The notes: generated by a model not told the origin, from the sequence alone. A stretch of DNA of 21,645 nucleotides from Gnetum montanum (GCA_015680685.1 MNCI01014774.1:1208218-1229862), one strand, 5' to 3'. Positions 1-8,955 are shown, counted from the stretch's first letter. Numbers and translations are program-made.

Positions 1-149
1 ATTATTTTCCACTGCCATCAGGAGTAGCGTTAGAATTAGAACACATCATACACCTCATCTAGACTAAACCATACGTGACATATGCAAAACTAGTCTAGAT
101 GGAAAGACAATGAATTGCGACCTAAGGCTAACTAATCTAAGTGCCACAA

Positions 150-662
150 CTAGTCCATCTGCGGAGTTCGACCGGATCGCGCGTGCGACGCTCGTTTCGT
201 ATGGTTGAGTGTAGGGGTACCTCGCCACTCATCAGTCATGTTAAAGTCCCCTGCAATAATCCAGTTAGCTTTGGGTAAGTTGTGCCTGAGCCAATTCCAC
301 AAGAGCTTTCGATCAGTTGATTGACAAGGAGCATAAATGGAGACAATCCCTAAGATCTCATTAGCGTACCGTAATCGAACCCAACTACAATACCCTAAAG
401 TGTCACAACCGTGATCAAGAACAGACTCCTGCCACTTATTATGGAGAAAAATTATAGCCCCCCCTTTACCAGGTTCATGGTGAGTAAGAACATAAGAACT
501 ATTGGGAAAAATGCTCTGGCAACAAATTTGAAGATTGAATCCTTGGATTTTAACTTCTTGAAGACAAACAACATCAAATGAATGTCTTCGAATATAATCT
601 CGAACTATATATCGTCGACGAGGGTCTGAAAGGCCCCTAACATTCCATGAACAACACTTCAT
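150..662 (-). pseudogene. LINE ORF2 N-terminus: apurinic-type endonuclease domain, truncated
   Basis: This 170-residue open frame is the endonuclease (exonuclease-endonuclease-phosphatase fold) that nicks target DNA to prime LINE reverse transcription. Visible motifs are SWNVRG with Asn7, LQEVK with Glu36, IYAP with Tyr110, and GDFNM with Asp139 and Asn141; these match the metal-binding and catalytic positions of the family. The C-terminal SDH-type motif is absent. After about residue 155 the sequence no longer resembles the family, and none of the three minus frames from 149 to 1 restores it. The ATG (660-662) is preferred because it overlaps the ORF1 stop and the domain begins immediately. 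Full-length plant ORF2 is over 1,000 residues, so this is a fragment. Confidence 0.88.
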
Positions 663-1852
663 TGGGTTTGTGTAGAAGAAGGAGGATCCTCCTCAACCAC
701 CAAGGCCTTAAAAGAATTCCTAGATTCAAAGTTGTTAACTAGAGGACGCCGAGCACTTGTTCTTTTGTTAATGGACTGGCTAGCACTAGTCGATGATCAA
801 TGCCCTTTAGGGAAGACACTGAAGATAGGGTTATCACGTGTGACTGAGGCATAAGATTTCCAGGTAACACGCTCCCAACCACTAGTAGCATCTTTTGGGG
901 CCCTTTCCTGATTAAGAGGAGTCTTAGTAACATTAGTATCATCAGTTCTCATATCCTCCATGTCGGACACCTTAGAATCCGAAGAAGGAGGTTTAGTTGA
1001 GTGATCCTCGACATTATCCTTGCCTATGTCCTGAGATATGTTTTGAGATTTTAGTTCTTTACTAACTTGTTCTACTAAAATTCGCTCAGCTTCGAGCTTG
1101 GCCAGTAACTTCAGGCATTAAGCTTTATGGTGGTTCGGATCGAGGCAGTAATAACAACTGTTGGGAAGTGTAAGATATGAGATTTTCTGAACAAAGGTCT
1201 TTCCTTTTACATTAACTTCTAGTGAATCAGGACGTGGCTTTTGCATATCGATTTTGACGCACACTCGTCAAGTGGGTCGTGGACGGAAGCCTAAAAAGAT
1301 GTCCATTCTGATGACTTCCCCAACTTGTGCAGCAAGGATATCAACATGGGGAGAGAAATGAGGAGGGAGTCCTGGAAATTTGATCCAAACCGGAAAAATA
1401 CTTTTGCTAGCTTTTGCAGGATCGAAATCCTCCTTCCAGGGTAGAAGGATTAAAAAAGAGCCATAAACATCCCAAATAGACTGTTGTTTCACGAACTCTG
1501 CCATAGCCTTAGTTTCAAAAGAAAACAGAAAAAAGCCTTTTGTGAGATTGGAAGCTAAGGTTATTCTAATATTACGGGGTTCCCAAAATTTTTTAACCCA
1601 ATCTTGGAACACCGAGGCAGGAGGAATCCTACCAGTGAAGAAGCCAATTGTGTATATGTGAGTAAATGTTTGTACGGTTTGGTCAAAGATGTCTTCTGGA
1701 AAATCAAAACGTAAAATAGAATCATTTGCATCCATATTGGTTGAGTTGTCAATAGGCTGTGAGTCAATGTTAATATTGGAGGAATCCATTATTTTACATT
1801 TTTTTCCTCCAACATCAACATTAGAGCAAGAAGACAAAACAGATTGGGTCAT
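659..1852 (-). pseudogene. LINE ORF1: DUF4283-like and CCHC zinc-knuckle RNA-binding protein
   Basis: A single frame of 397 codons runs from the ATG at 1850-1852 to a TGA at 659-661, interrupted by three stops (TGA at 1268-1270, codon 195; TAA at 1118-1120, codon 245; TGA at 797-799, codon 352) but by no frameshift. Residues ~60-195 have the DUF4283 pattern, including PVWIKFPGLPPH near residue 154, followed by RVCVKIDMQKP. A C-x2-C-x4-H-x4-C zinc knuckle lies at codons 233-246, and the second stop falls inside it. The rest is Lys/Glu/Ser-rich and low in complexity. In the family this protein coats LINE RNA to form the ribonucleoprotein. Start choice rests on agreement of the frame and the lack of an earlier plausible ATG. 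Confidence 0.85.
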
Positions 1853-2205
1853 GCAGACCCGTTGAGCCTAAACCTAGCCAATTCAGAAAAGCAAAAAGAA
1901 AATATGAAAAAATCAAATAGAACAAAATGGAACAAACTCACCGGATTTATTAACGGATGATAAGTTTAGGCAATGCACGCGTGATGATCGCAACCAACTT
2001 TGGAGACCTTCAACATGCCCCGCCGGAACAATGCATGTCATTTTTAGAAACTCAATCCAGAACGATCAAATTCTTCCCTGATCTGATTGAAATCCTCCGG
2101 GTCCGCCACAATTCTGCACGTCAATCATCGATCTGATCTGGTTTAGTCTGCATCCGTTTTGCACTCAAATGATTCCCCACATAAACACATTCGTAGCCAA
2201 CGAAA
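1853..2205 (-). other. LINE 5' leader
   Basis: This stretch lies directly upstream of the LINE ORF1 start. It holds no convincing coding sequence; a short minus-strand frame at 2121-2306 shows no known motif. Plant L1 elements carry an internal promoter in this position, but no specific promoter element is evident. The CG content stays high, as in ORF1, which supports assigning it to the LINE. Confidence 0.5.
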
Positions 2206-2245
2206 TTGGGCAGTGGTAGAGCGTAAGATCGCGGGTTTCGAGACT
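2206..2245 (+). repeat. tRNA-like relic with shortened anticodon arm
   Basis: The plus strand has a D-arm/A-box-like stretch at 2206-2223 (GGCAGTGGTAGAGCG) and a T-arm/B-box-like stretch at 2231-2244 (GCGGGTTTCGAGAC). Both resemble plant tRNA-Lys or related tRNAs. The two blocks are about 15-20 bases closer than in a real tRNA, so most of the anticodon arm is missing and this is not a functional tRNA gene. It may be a decayed tRNA-derived SINE head or chance similarity inside the LINE leader, where it is antisense to the LINE. Confidence 0.35.
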
Positions 2246-2398
2246 GTTTAGAATCTTGCCCTAGTTCGCCACTGCGTTCCACCGATGCGCGATGATAATG
2301 AAGCATAACCTCAGAAATATCAGTAACTCATGTTTGATTCAACTACATAACAATGAGTTTTATAAATCTTGGGTTGTATTTCATTTTCACTTTTTTGA

Positions 2399-2427
2399 GG
2401 TTCCAATACCCTAATGAAATCTCTTGT
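2399..2427 (+). repeat. Imperfect direct repeat, left copy
   Basis: This segment (ggttccaat...atgaaatctcttgt) is repeated at 2545-2576 with a 3-base length difference and a few mismatches. The two copies flank the tRNA-like sequence at 2433-2500. They could be a decayed target-site duplication, although about 30 bases is long for that, or a local duplication. Confidence 0.6.
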
Positions 2428-2432
2428 AACAA

Positions 2433-2500
2433 TGTGGTGTTAGCCTAGTGGTATAGGTTTTGGCATGGTAACCCCAGGTACATGTTTAACTCTTCTAGAT
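2433..2500 (+). mobile_element. tRNA-derived SINE head or tRNA pseudogene
   Basis: An A-box-like TAGCCTAGTGG (2441-2451) is followed 42 bases later by a B-box-like TGTTTAACTCT (2483-2493), close to the spacing in genuine tRNAs. The D stem GCCT/AGGT can pair, and a seven-base anticodon-like loop with T at the position 33 equivalent can be drawn with mismatches in its stem. The acceptor and T stems do not pair well, so a functional tRNA is unlikely. Such sequence is typical of the Pol III promoter head of plant SINEs. Body and tail are not clear; the right flank is AT-rich. Confidence 0.5.
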
Positions 2501-2544
2501 AGCACTTAATTATAAATTGATGTACCTATGTTTCAATTATTTTG

Positions 2545-2576
2545 GGTTCCAACACCTCCTAAATGAAATCTCTTGT
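2545..2576 (+). repeat. Imperfect direct repeat, right copy
   Basis: This is the second copy of the repeat at 2399-2427, with the shared core atgaaatctcttgt. The period is about 146 bases and the tRNA-like block lies between the copies. Confidence 0.6.
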
Positions 2577-3082
2577 TATTGGGAATGATGCACAACTTCT
2601 TAATTTTGAAGCTTAACTCATTAAAGCATCTTTGCTTACAATCTTTGGTTGTCAAAGTAAGCATGCTAGGATCAATCCAAGGTACTTTGCCATTGGGGCC
2701 TAATGGCATTATGGTAAGTGCTCTTTCAATGGTAGGTTGAACAAGGCTTGTCAATGAAGATACTTATTGCTATGGCCTGAGTATGTACAATCATGGTTTA
2801 TCTATATGTTCATAGATCTTAAGATATCAAAATAAATTAAAGAGAATATGGATAAGGCTCTAATCTTATCATTTACTAGGATACAAAATTTTTATTATAC
2901 TCTTTCTGTTTATGGTTTTCGATTTTGTTGCCATGACCCATTTTTAGCTTTTGAAAACCTAAAAAGGCATCTCCAAAATTATTAGGCCTTTCTTTTTTAT
3001 TGAGTTGAAGTTTCTTCTTTCTGCAATACTTCTCTACTATTGAACGTTGAATTTTTATTTTGAATATATATATATTAAGGTT
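2577..3082. other. AT-rich stretch without recognised features
   Basis: No gene, repeat array or promoter could be supported here. A minus-strand frame across 2533-2754 (73 residues) matches no family I know and overlaps the right direct repeat. A short AT dinucleotide run lies near 3064-3074. The stretch sits between the SINE-like relic and the end of the gypsy LTR and is probably flanking DNA or older decayed repeats. Confidence 0.5.
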
Positions 3083-3805
3083 TGATAAGCAGTGAACAGT
3101 CCTTATGCTGAACCATATGAATCACTAGCATTCACTAAGTGATCCAGTCGAATTTTGTAGACTTTAGCTCTCTAAGTACACTGGGTCTAGGTAATGAATC
3201 TAATAGACATGATTATTGTCTTCTTAGTTTGACTTGTGAAGTTCAATGGTATGGTTAAGTGTAACTGAGGCATATGATTTTTATCATTTTATATTTTTCA
3301 TTAACTTACCTAAGTGCCAAAAAATAAAGTAATTGAATATTTAATTAATCTAATAACTAACTAATGCTTAGCTAATCATAACATAAGTATCTATTCTCAT
3401 CTACTGTACACATCCTAAACACATGACAACACTACTTGTTACCAAGCGTTAAGCACTATTGGGATTACCAAGTGTTAAGCGTATGCTCGAGATGGTCATA
3501 CTTATGTGTATTAATTATCTACTATGAATTAATTAATTAAATGCATTAAAGTAAACTGCACAAATAATAAATGCATTAATTAAACATTAAGCCAAGTCCA
3601 AGTGCTACAAGGTTTATGAAGAAAGCTCATATTTATTATCAATCATATCTAGGCACTTAAGTACATCAGTGCTTGAATAATGATTAGTACACTTCTCACT
3701 CCTACTGTAGACACTTAGAAAATATTCTAACTCTAGAAAGATAAAAATGCAAGAGCTCAACTAGCTATTAATGAATGGATGCCATAAATGTGGTTGGTGA
3801 GCATG

Positions 3806-3813
3806 TATTTATA
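3806..3813 (-). promoter_or_regulatory. LTR TATA box
   Basis: TATAAATA on the minus strand sits about 110 bases inside the LTR. It lies downstream of four copies of a TTGACGC/ATCAACAC-type motif, where the U3 promoter of a short-U3 LTR is expected. Transcription would start near 3780. Confidence 0.55.
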
Positions 3814-3830
3814 AGCAAAACAAGACATTG

Positions 3831-3904
3831 TGTTGACACATACGCATCAACACGTTAAACCTTGTGTTGACGCAATTGTGTTAATGGGATCTTGTCAACG
3901 CAAT
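3831..3904 (-). promoter_or_regulatory. U3 cluster of GTTGACGC-type motifs
   Basis: Four related short motifs in both orientations occur at 3831-3840, 3845-3854, 3866-3876 (GTTGACGCAAT) and 3894-3904 (GTCAACGCAAT). They contain or resemble the TGACG core bound by plant bZIP (TGA-type) factors, so they are candidate enhancer sites just upstream of the LTR TATA box. A related pair occurs at 7497-7544. Binding is an inference. Confidence 0.4.
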
Positions 3905-3926
3905 CCAGCAACAACGATTTATCATA

Positions 3927-3933
3927 CCCCCAC
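3927..3933 (-). other. Polypurine-tract motif before the 3' LTR
   Basis: Element-sense sequence has GAGGACTAG (around 3950) and then GTGGGGGTA directly before TGATAA. This resembles the GAGGACTAGC...GTTTGGGGGTATTTGATAA arrangement I recall upstream of the 3' LTR in plant Tat/Athila elements. The G-run would prime plus-strand DNA synthesis. Confidence 0.55.
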
Positions 3934-4173
3934 GACTAAATGAAAACTAGTCCTCAAGTGAACAAAAGAAGGAACAAACTCTTTACAAAATTTTGAGAAG
4001 GTATGGAATGATTAACTAACTACTAACACACAACTAACATAAAAAAATACTAAGTGCCCAAGTGTATGGATTTACAATTTTTACAAAACTTGGTATTTGT
4101 GACAACAAAATTGAGCACAATGACAAAAGCTGACAGCACAACTTCTTTGGCAGCTAGAAGACAAAAAAGAAAA

Positions 4174-7011
4174 TCAAATGGTCTTAGAAGGTGGCAATTC
4201 CTGAGATGCTAAAGGACCTTCTTCTACCTTTGGTGCACATGGCTATTGTGGTTGAGGCTATGGTTGTGGTTGTTTGATTATAGCTGCAATTGCTAGTGGA
4301 AGATGGAAAGCATCTAGCAATGCTTTCATCTTCTCCTCCTTACTCTAGGGATCATACATAGTCCATGCTACATCACCAATATGGATTGGTATGGGAATAT
4401 CCCACAGAGAGGGCATTGTAGGGGATGGCTCCTTCACATTGATGAATCAAGCTACGAATTACTTTTGTTCAACATTAAACGCCTTAACAGTGTTCTATAG
4501 CTCCTTATAGTCATTCAATTATGCTATGGATCTTTGATCAGTGAAGCGCTGCCTAAGAACATCGGGTTCAACAATTGTTGTTTCAAGTTTTTGCTTAGTC
4601 TCCTTATGGTGCTTAAACTCAACCTCTTACAATAGGTACAAGTTGGCCACTTGCTTTTCCAAATCTAACCTTGGCCTTTTGGTAGTCAGCATTGTCAAGT
4701 TTGTGTAGTAGAGGTTGGTGAGTTCCATTATTTGATCATCTCCTTGATTTGCAGCTCCTTGAGGTAGATTTTAGCCTTGTTGTACATGTTCATCCCATCA
4801 AAGAGAGGCTGTCATGCATCACCTCCTTATTGGAGCTATTGGAAGGCCTCATTTACATTCACCTTCACCAATTTGATTTCTTTTTCATTAATCTCCTTCT
4901 GCAAACCAACTTGGTCCATGTAGTAATTTTTGATCCTTTTGAATCTAAGGAGCTCATTCTTTCAGGCAGTGATTTCAATTGCAGATCTATGGCAAAGGAC
5001 ATAGAACTCTTTCATTGAGAAATTATGAGTCTTTACTACCAACCTCCTCATGTCCATTATTACCTTGGCAAACTGCTCATGTTGTTGTCTCATATATTCG
5101 ACCACTTTCTCCTTTTGGAGCTTGACAATGTGCATGTGATCATTGTCCTTAGTTAGATTTGCATTCTCATGGGAAACCTCCAACAATTCCTTTTGAATGT
5201 TGTAGATAGTGGTGTTAGCTAAGGACTGATCAGTGATCACCGACTTCTTTATGTACTCAACCTTTTAATGTTTAAACTAAAGTTGTTGAAAAGATTCACC
5301 CTTGGTCATTGCTTGGCTGAGTACTATGGGATTGGCGAGGTGGGCCTTTTAGTTCTGCAACCTATGTAGTCAAGTGCTAATTCTTAGCTCTGGTTGTTTC
5401 AAGTTGAGCTTCTATGATGATGCACTTGTCCCTTGCCTCCAATAGCACCGACTGGGTAGTAGTGATGTCATCCGGAAGGTTAGAAACATTTGGAATTAGT
5501 TGCTAGGTTTTCACTAGTTGTTCTAGTAACTTTTCATGTTGGGTTGCATTGAATCTCTTACTTGCCACTCTTGTGGACATCTGCACATCTTTGAGTGTAG
5601 CACTATTTGACATAAATGCCACAAGAGCATTTAGGGCCTTGCCCACTCTATTTACCACCACCTTAGCCATTGTTTCCTAACCTTAATGCTACATCGCCAA
5701 GACAGTTGCCCCATTATCCTCCTCTAAGTGCATTGAGAAGGTAGTGACATTTCTAGAGATTTGTAGGAGTTGCTACTAGCTTGGAATGGATTTTATTACC
5801 TCTTGGGCACTAAGGTTTGAGCATGCAGATGCCTGCATTCATTGGGTATAGCAAGTTGGCATCATGTCCTCCAACCAACTTATTATACAAGCTACCTCAT
5901 TTAGATTGCTCAAGGTTGGTCGATAGATAGACGGGTCATCATTCAGATCAGCATGCTACTATTATAAGAGTTGTTCTCAGAGCTTTTGCATGTGCTTCAT
6001 AGAAACACACATCTTTGATGTTGTTTCATGAGTGGGTGGTAATGGTGGATGCTCCTCTTCCTTAATTATGGTAGGAACTTTGTCTTTCATCATTTCAACC
6101 CAAGAGGTAGAAGAAGCATGTCTTAATGTATCATTGGAGTAGTGGGCTATCCCTCCCCTTTTGTATATTTTTTTGATCAGACATGGAAATGGAAGTGCCT
6201 TCCTCCCATGTTTATTTTCTTTGAATTTCTTTTCTATCTCCAGATAGATTAGTTGTGAAAGGTTGATGGGGAATTTCCCTCTCAGAGTGGTGCATGCATA
6301 GGTAGAGAAGGCTGTCACCTTACTAGGTCTCACCATTAGATTAAGGTGGTAGGTTGCTATCTTGAAGTAAGTGCATTCTACCATGGTGAGTGCACCATAC
6401 TCCTTATTTTCCACTCCGTAACACCATTGGATCCACTCCTTTTTGACCTTTGGGTTCACTTATGTAGAGATCTCTAATAGATTGGTCCTAGTTTTGGGTA
6501 AGCCAAGGGCCTTAGAGATGGCCTTAACCAAGTCGGATACACTTATGTCCTTGATCTTCATAGTGGCATCTAGTTGCCCATTATTCTAGAAGAGATAGGT
6601 CTCTTCCATGTACCACTCCCCATTGAAAGTGATGATTAGCCACATGGGAGATATTTGCAGTTGGGTTTTAACATCTTCTTGGGCAAAACCTAGGAAGGTA
6701 CCAAAGTTCAATTCTTTGAGAACTGAACATTAGATATCCCTAGGTTGAATTTTCCTGAGGTAGGCATTCATCAACATGACCTTAAAGTTTGGCCTTGGTC
6801 CTAGTGCCTCATCTCGATGGAATTGCTCTATTTCAGCTTGGAAAATCTAATGGATAGATTCCTCTTTGGGCTCCTCCTGAAGAGGTCCCATTACATGCGT
6901 TTTTATTGCTTGCTTCTTGGGTTGTTCTTATTGGCCCCTTTCAATTTTGGGTTGCTTGTTCCTTGGTTGAAACAATACTTCTTCCTATGGGCATTTCGAT
7001 CTTGGTGCCAT
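4174..7011 (-). pseudogene. Extra ORF downstream of pol: plant-transposon-protein-like domain plus long coiled coil
   Basis: One reading frame of about 945 codons runs from MAPRSK (ATG at 7009-7011, preceded in frame by TAG) to ELPPSKTI and TGA at 4174-4176. It is broken by roughly 33 in-frame stops and by two compensating one-base shifts, near 5345-5350 and near 4727-4732. Codons 1-60 are basic and Gln/Lys-rich. Codons ~90-290 look globular; codons ~225-290 (MVRPSKVTAFSTYA ... FPINLS ... LPFPCLIKKIYKRGGI) resemble the 'putative plant transposon protein' domain (PF20167-like) found in extra ORFs of plant gypsy elements. Codons ~430-800 have heptad-like Leu/Ile with many Glu, Lys and Gln, indicating a long coiled coil. 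The tail is rich in Gln-Pro. It shares the sense of pol and lies between pol and the 3' LTR, the position of the env-like ORF of Athila, but no transmembrane segment is seen. Function unknown. Confidence 0.75.
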
Positions 7012-7464
7012 CTATAATCACAACATGATCAAGGATTAGTGTTTGGTGTGTAACTTTATAACATTTAAGGACCTTATCTCTTTGGATTAGTTACACTTGG
7101 CTAAGTTGTGACCATGGAAGATTTGATTATTTTAATGTTATTTTATTATTATTTCATTTTAAAGTCTACTAGAGTTTGTTGGAAAGGTTTACCTTTCTTA
7201 AATTAGTGATTTTAATATTATTTTATTAGCTAAACCTATGTGAAAGTTAGAAAAAATTTGAAATTTTTTTTGTCAAAAACTCTAAAGTTTGTGGCCCCCA
7301 TGATGTAGAGCTCACCTCTAGTAGCTGCAGGTATGAAAAACAAGGTTGATTGGATAGACTGTGTGAAAGTTATGGGCTCTGAAATGTTTTGGGCTTGGAA
7401 AATTACAAAACCTTCTTCCCCATTTGTAAGCATATGGAAAAAATTTGCTCTAAGTGTTGGATGT
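7012..7464 (-). other. Leader of the extra ORF
   Basis: About 450 bases lie between the internal TATA module and the extra ORF start. The sequence is AT-rich with an open stretch at 7236-7433 that has no recognisable motif. In-frame TGA and TAG codons directly precede the ATG. It is probably an untranslated leader; the ATTATAG just before the ATG could also be a 3' splice site. Confidence 0.4.
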
Positions 7465-7546
7465 TATTTATAGGATTTTTGCCTTACATCGATGGGATTG
7501 CATCAACGTGGTTAACTACGTCAACAAGATCTCGTTGATGCAATGG
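7465..7546 (-). promoter_or_regulatory. Internal promoter module resembling the LTR U3
   Basis: A TATAAATA on the minus strand (7465-7472) lies 25 bases downstream of a perfect 12-base inverted repeat, ATTGCATCAACG (7497-7508) and CGTTGATGCAAT (7533-7544), with a 24-base loop that also contains a TGACG core (TTGACGTAG in element sense). The 3' LTR of the same element has the same architecture: GTTGACGC/ATCAACAC motifs just upstream of TATAAATA. The module is about 450 bases upstream of the extra ORF, so it could drive that ORF separately from pol. It may instead be a remnant of another LTR. Confidence 0.45.
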
Positions 7547-8955
7547 AAAGATAGAATTTTTTTTACTTTGAGGGAAAAATAAAGAGTTTTCACTTGAAAT
7601 TGAAGTTCAAAGGAAGCCCAAGAAGCCTAGAACATGATGCAATGCATAAAGAGAGCTAGATAATGCACAAAAAAGGAGGTTTTATTAGGAGAATTATGAA
7701 GAAATACCATGAAGGAGTGTACAATTGGACATAATTGACATGGAGCACAAAAGATTTGTATGCACAAATGCCTAGGTGATACGGAACTTAACTAACCAAA
7801 CCAAGGAGTATGCAAGTGAGTTCTTCCCATATCAGGCTTATGCCATTAATGCCCTTACATGCCTTCAAAGGAAGGAGTCCATGGGCCCCATGGATGACTA
7901 ATGGTTATGATAAGTTAAGGACCAAATCACCAAAGAGACTATCTAAAAATTTTGAAGCATCAAACTAAGACATTGAACACAACATGAAAAGAAGTAGTGA
8001 GGTGAGATATGGAAAGTAGAGATGGATGAGGTGGAGAGTGGAATGGAGTCCTGTATCATGGTCACATGAAGTCCCTTGTGGATTTGTGATTATTATGACT
8101 TGATAATGTTCATCCTTAGTTCGAATTGAAACCAACCACTTTCAGTGACTTTGCATTAACACTCCAAGACTTGTCCATCTCCTCAAGGCACAAGAACATA
8201 CCCACATATCAATCAGCATTCCTAAAAGAGAAGAAAAGAGAAGCAAGAAGTGAGATGGACCTTAGTTAGAGGGGACCTTCAGGCATGGGTAACATGTCTT
8301 TCTAGTCCCATAACCAGTGTTTGGAGCCCATTATTTTGTCCAAGGGATGTGTTTTGAATTCCCATTATTATTATTTTTTGAAGTTTTTGGATGGGAACCA
8401 CACCATGCAAAGACTTTAGCTTTCTGTTATTGGTTGACAGTGGAATGGTGAGAAATCCATGAGAACACTCATGCACCCAAGAGGGTAGGTAAGTATAAAG
8501 AGCATTAAATTCCCTTAAAGTCACACCCTTTTCTATCCATTTAATCCTTTCCAAGTTTGAAACTATCAAGGTTACAAGTTCATTATAAGTTTTATTTAAG
8601 AACAAACCACATATTTCCAAAACAAGGGAACACCATAGAGTTTGTGGATGAGTGGATGATGTGGACTCATTGCTTGTTATCATGAAAAAAAAACCATGTC
8701 TTAGTTATCAACACCAAAATTTAAGCATAGAATTTAGACAAGTACAAACCACCATTAATCAATAGCTATAGTTGCATTTAGTCTTGGTGGCAACAAACAA
8801 AAACAAAATAAAAAAAACATAAGAAAAGAATTCGAAAAACCTAAAATAAATAAAGTAAAATATAGAAGAAATTGTAAAATATTTAAGAAAGAGAAAAATG
8901 TACTTAAAATAATGTAAAATAAAAAAGTGAAAAATTGAGGAGCTATTTTGATAGA
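7547..8955 (-). other. Conserved noncoding spacer after pol, element A
   Basis: This spacer follows the pol stop and precedes the internal promoter. From about 8955 down to about 7850 it is alignable with 20452-21645 of element B, so it is an old part of the family. Just after pol comes an AT-rich low-complexity tract (8760-8940). A 134-residue frame at 8279-8683 is open in A only: the corresponding B sequence has a stop two codons after its ATG, so I do not call a gene. A pyrimidine tract ending in TTTTAG (8222-8250) looks like a 3' splice site. Confidence 0.6.
8222..8250 (-). other. Candidate 3' splice acceptor tract
   Basis: On the minus strand a 29-base pyrimidine-rich run (CTTCTTGCTTCTCTTTTC...) ends in TTTTAG followed by GA, a textbook plant 3' splice site. 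The tract is also present in element B near 21270-21298, where it ends in AAATAAG. It could serve a spliced RNA that brings the extra ORF near the 5' end, as proposed for env-like ORFs. No donor site was identified. Confidence 0.3.

Larger units (their letters stand above)
1..2310 (-). mobile_element. L1-type LINE retrotransposon, 5' portion (decayed)
   Basis: The minus strand carries a leader, ORF1 and the start of ORF2 in the order of a plant L1-type non-LTR retrotransposon. Only the 5' part is seen: ORF2 loses its frame at about 150 and no reverse transcriptase follows before the window edge. The RT may lie beyond position 1 after a frameshift, or the copy may be rearranged. The right boundary near 2310 is set by the end of CG-rich sequence, not by a verified target-site duplication, so it is approximate. 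The segment is much richer in CG dinucleotides than the rest of the window, which suggests a younger insertion than the gypsy elements beside it. Confidence 0.8.
3083..3924 (-). repeat. 3' LTR of element A
   Basis: In element sense the LTR begins TGATAAATCG at 3924, two bases after a G-tract, and plausibly ends TTATCA at 3083, giving TGATAA/TTATCA terminal inverted repeats and a length of 842 bases. The middle (about 3655 to 3235) is clearly homologous to the sequence at 15705-16160 of element B, in the same element sense. A TATAAATA lies about 110 bases inside. The inner boundary is supported by the purine-tract motif. The outer boundary at 3083 rests only on the terminal repeat and is less sure. 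A target-site duplication cannot be tested because the 5' LTR is missing. Confidence 0.65.

Noticed and set aside
739-942. Minus-strand 67-residue frame
   Set aside because: It is a shifted frame of LINE ORF1, whose own frame is continuous here apart from one stop.
2433-2500. Functional tRNA gene
   Set aside because: Acceptor and T stems do not pair and the B box has three mismatches.
2533-2754. Short minus-strand frame as an exon
   Set aside because: No recognisable domain, overlap with the direct repeat, and no supporting splice or promoter signals.
4749-5018. Plus-strand 89-residue frame
   Set aside because: Antisense shadow of the coiled-coil part of the extra ORF.
4174-7011. Reassigned TAG/TAA codons (Gln) instead of pseudogenisation
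   Set aside because: TAG also replaces Trp in pol, TGA stops occur too, and frameshifts and catalytic losses accompany them; decay explains all.
8279-8683. 134-residue minus-strand frame as a gene
   Set aside because: The homologous stretch of element B has an early stop and the frame has no known motif; conservation is of noncoding type.
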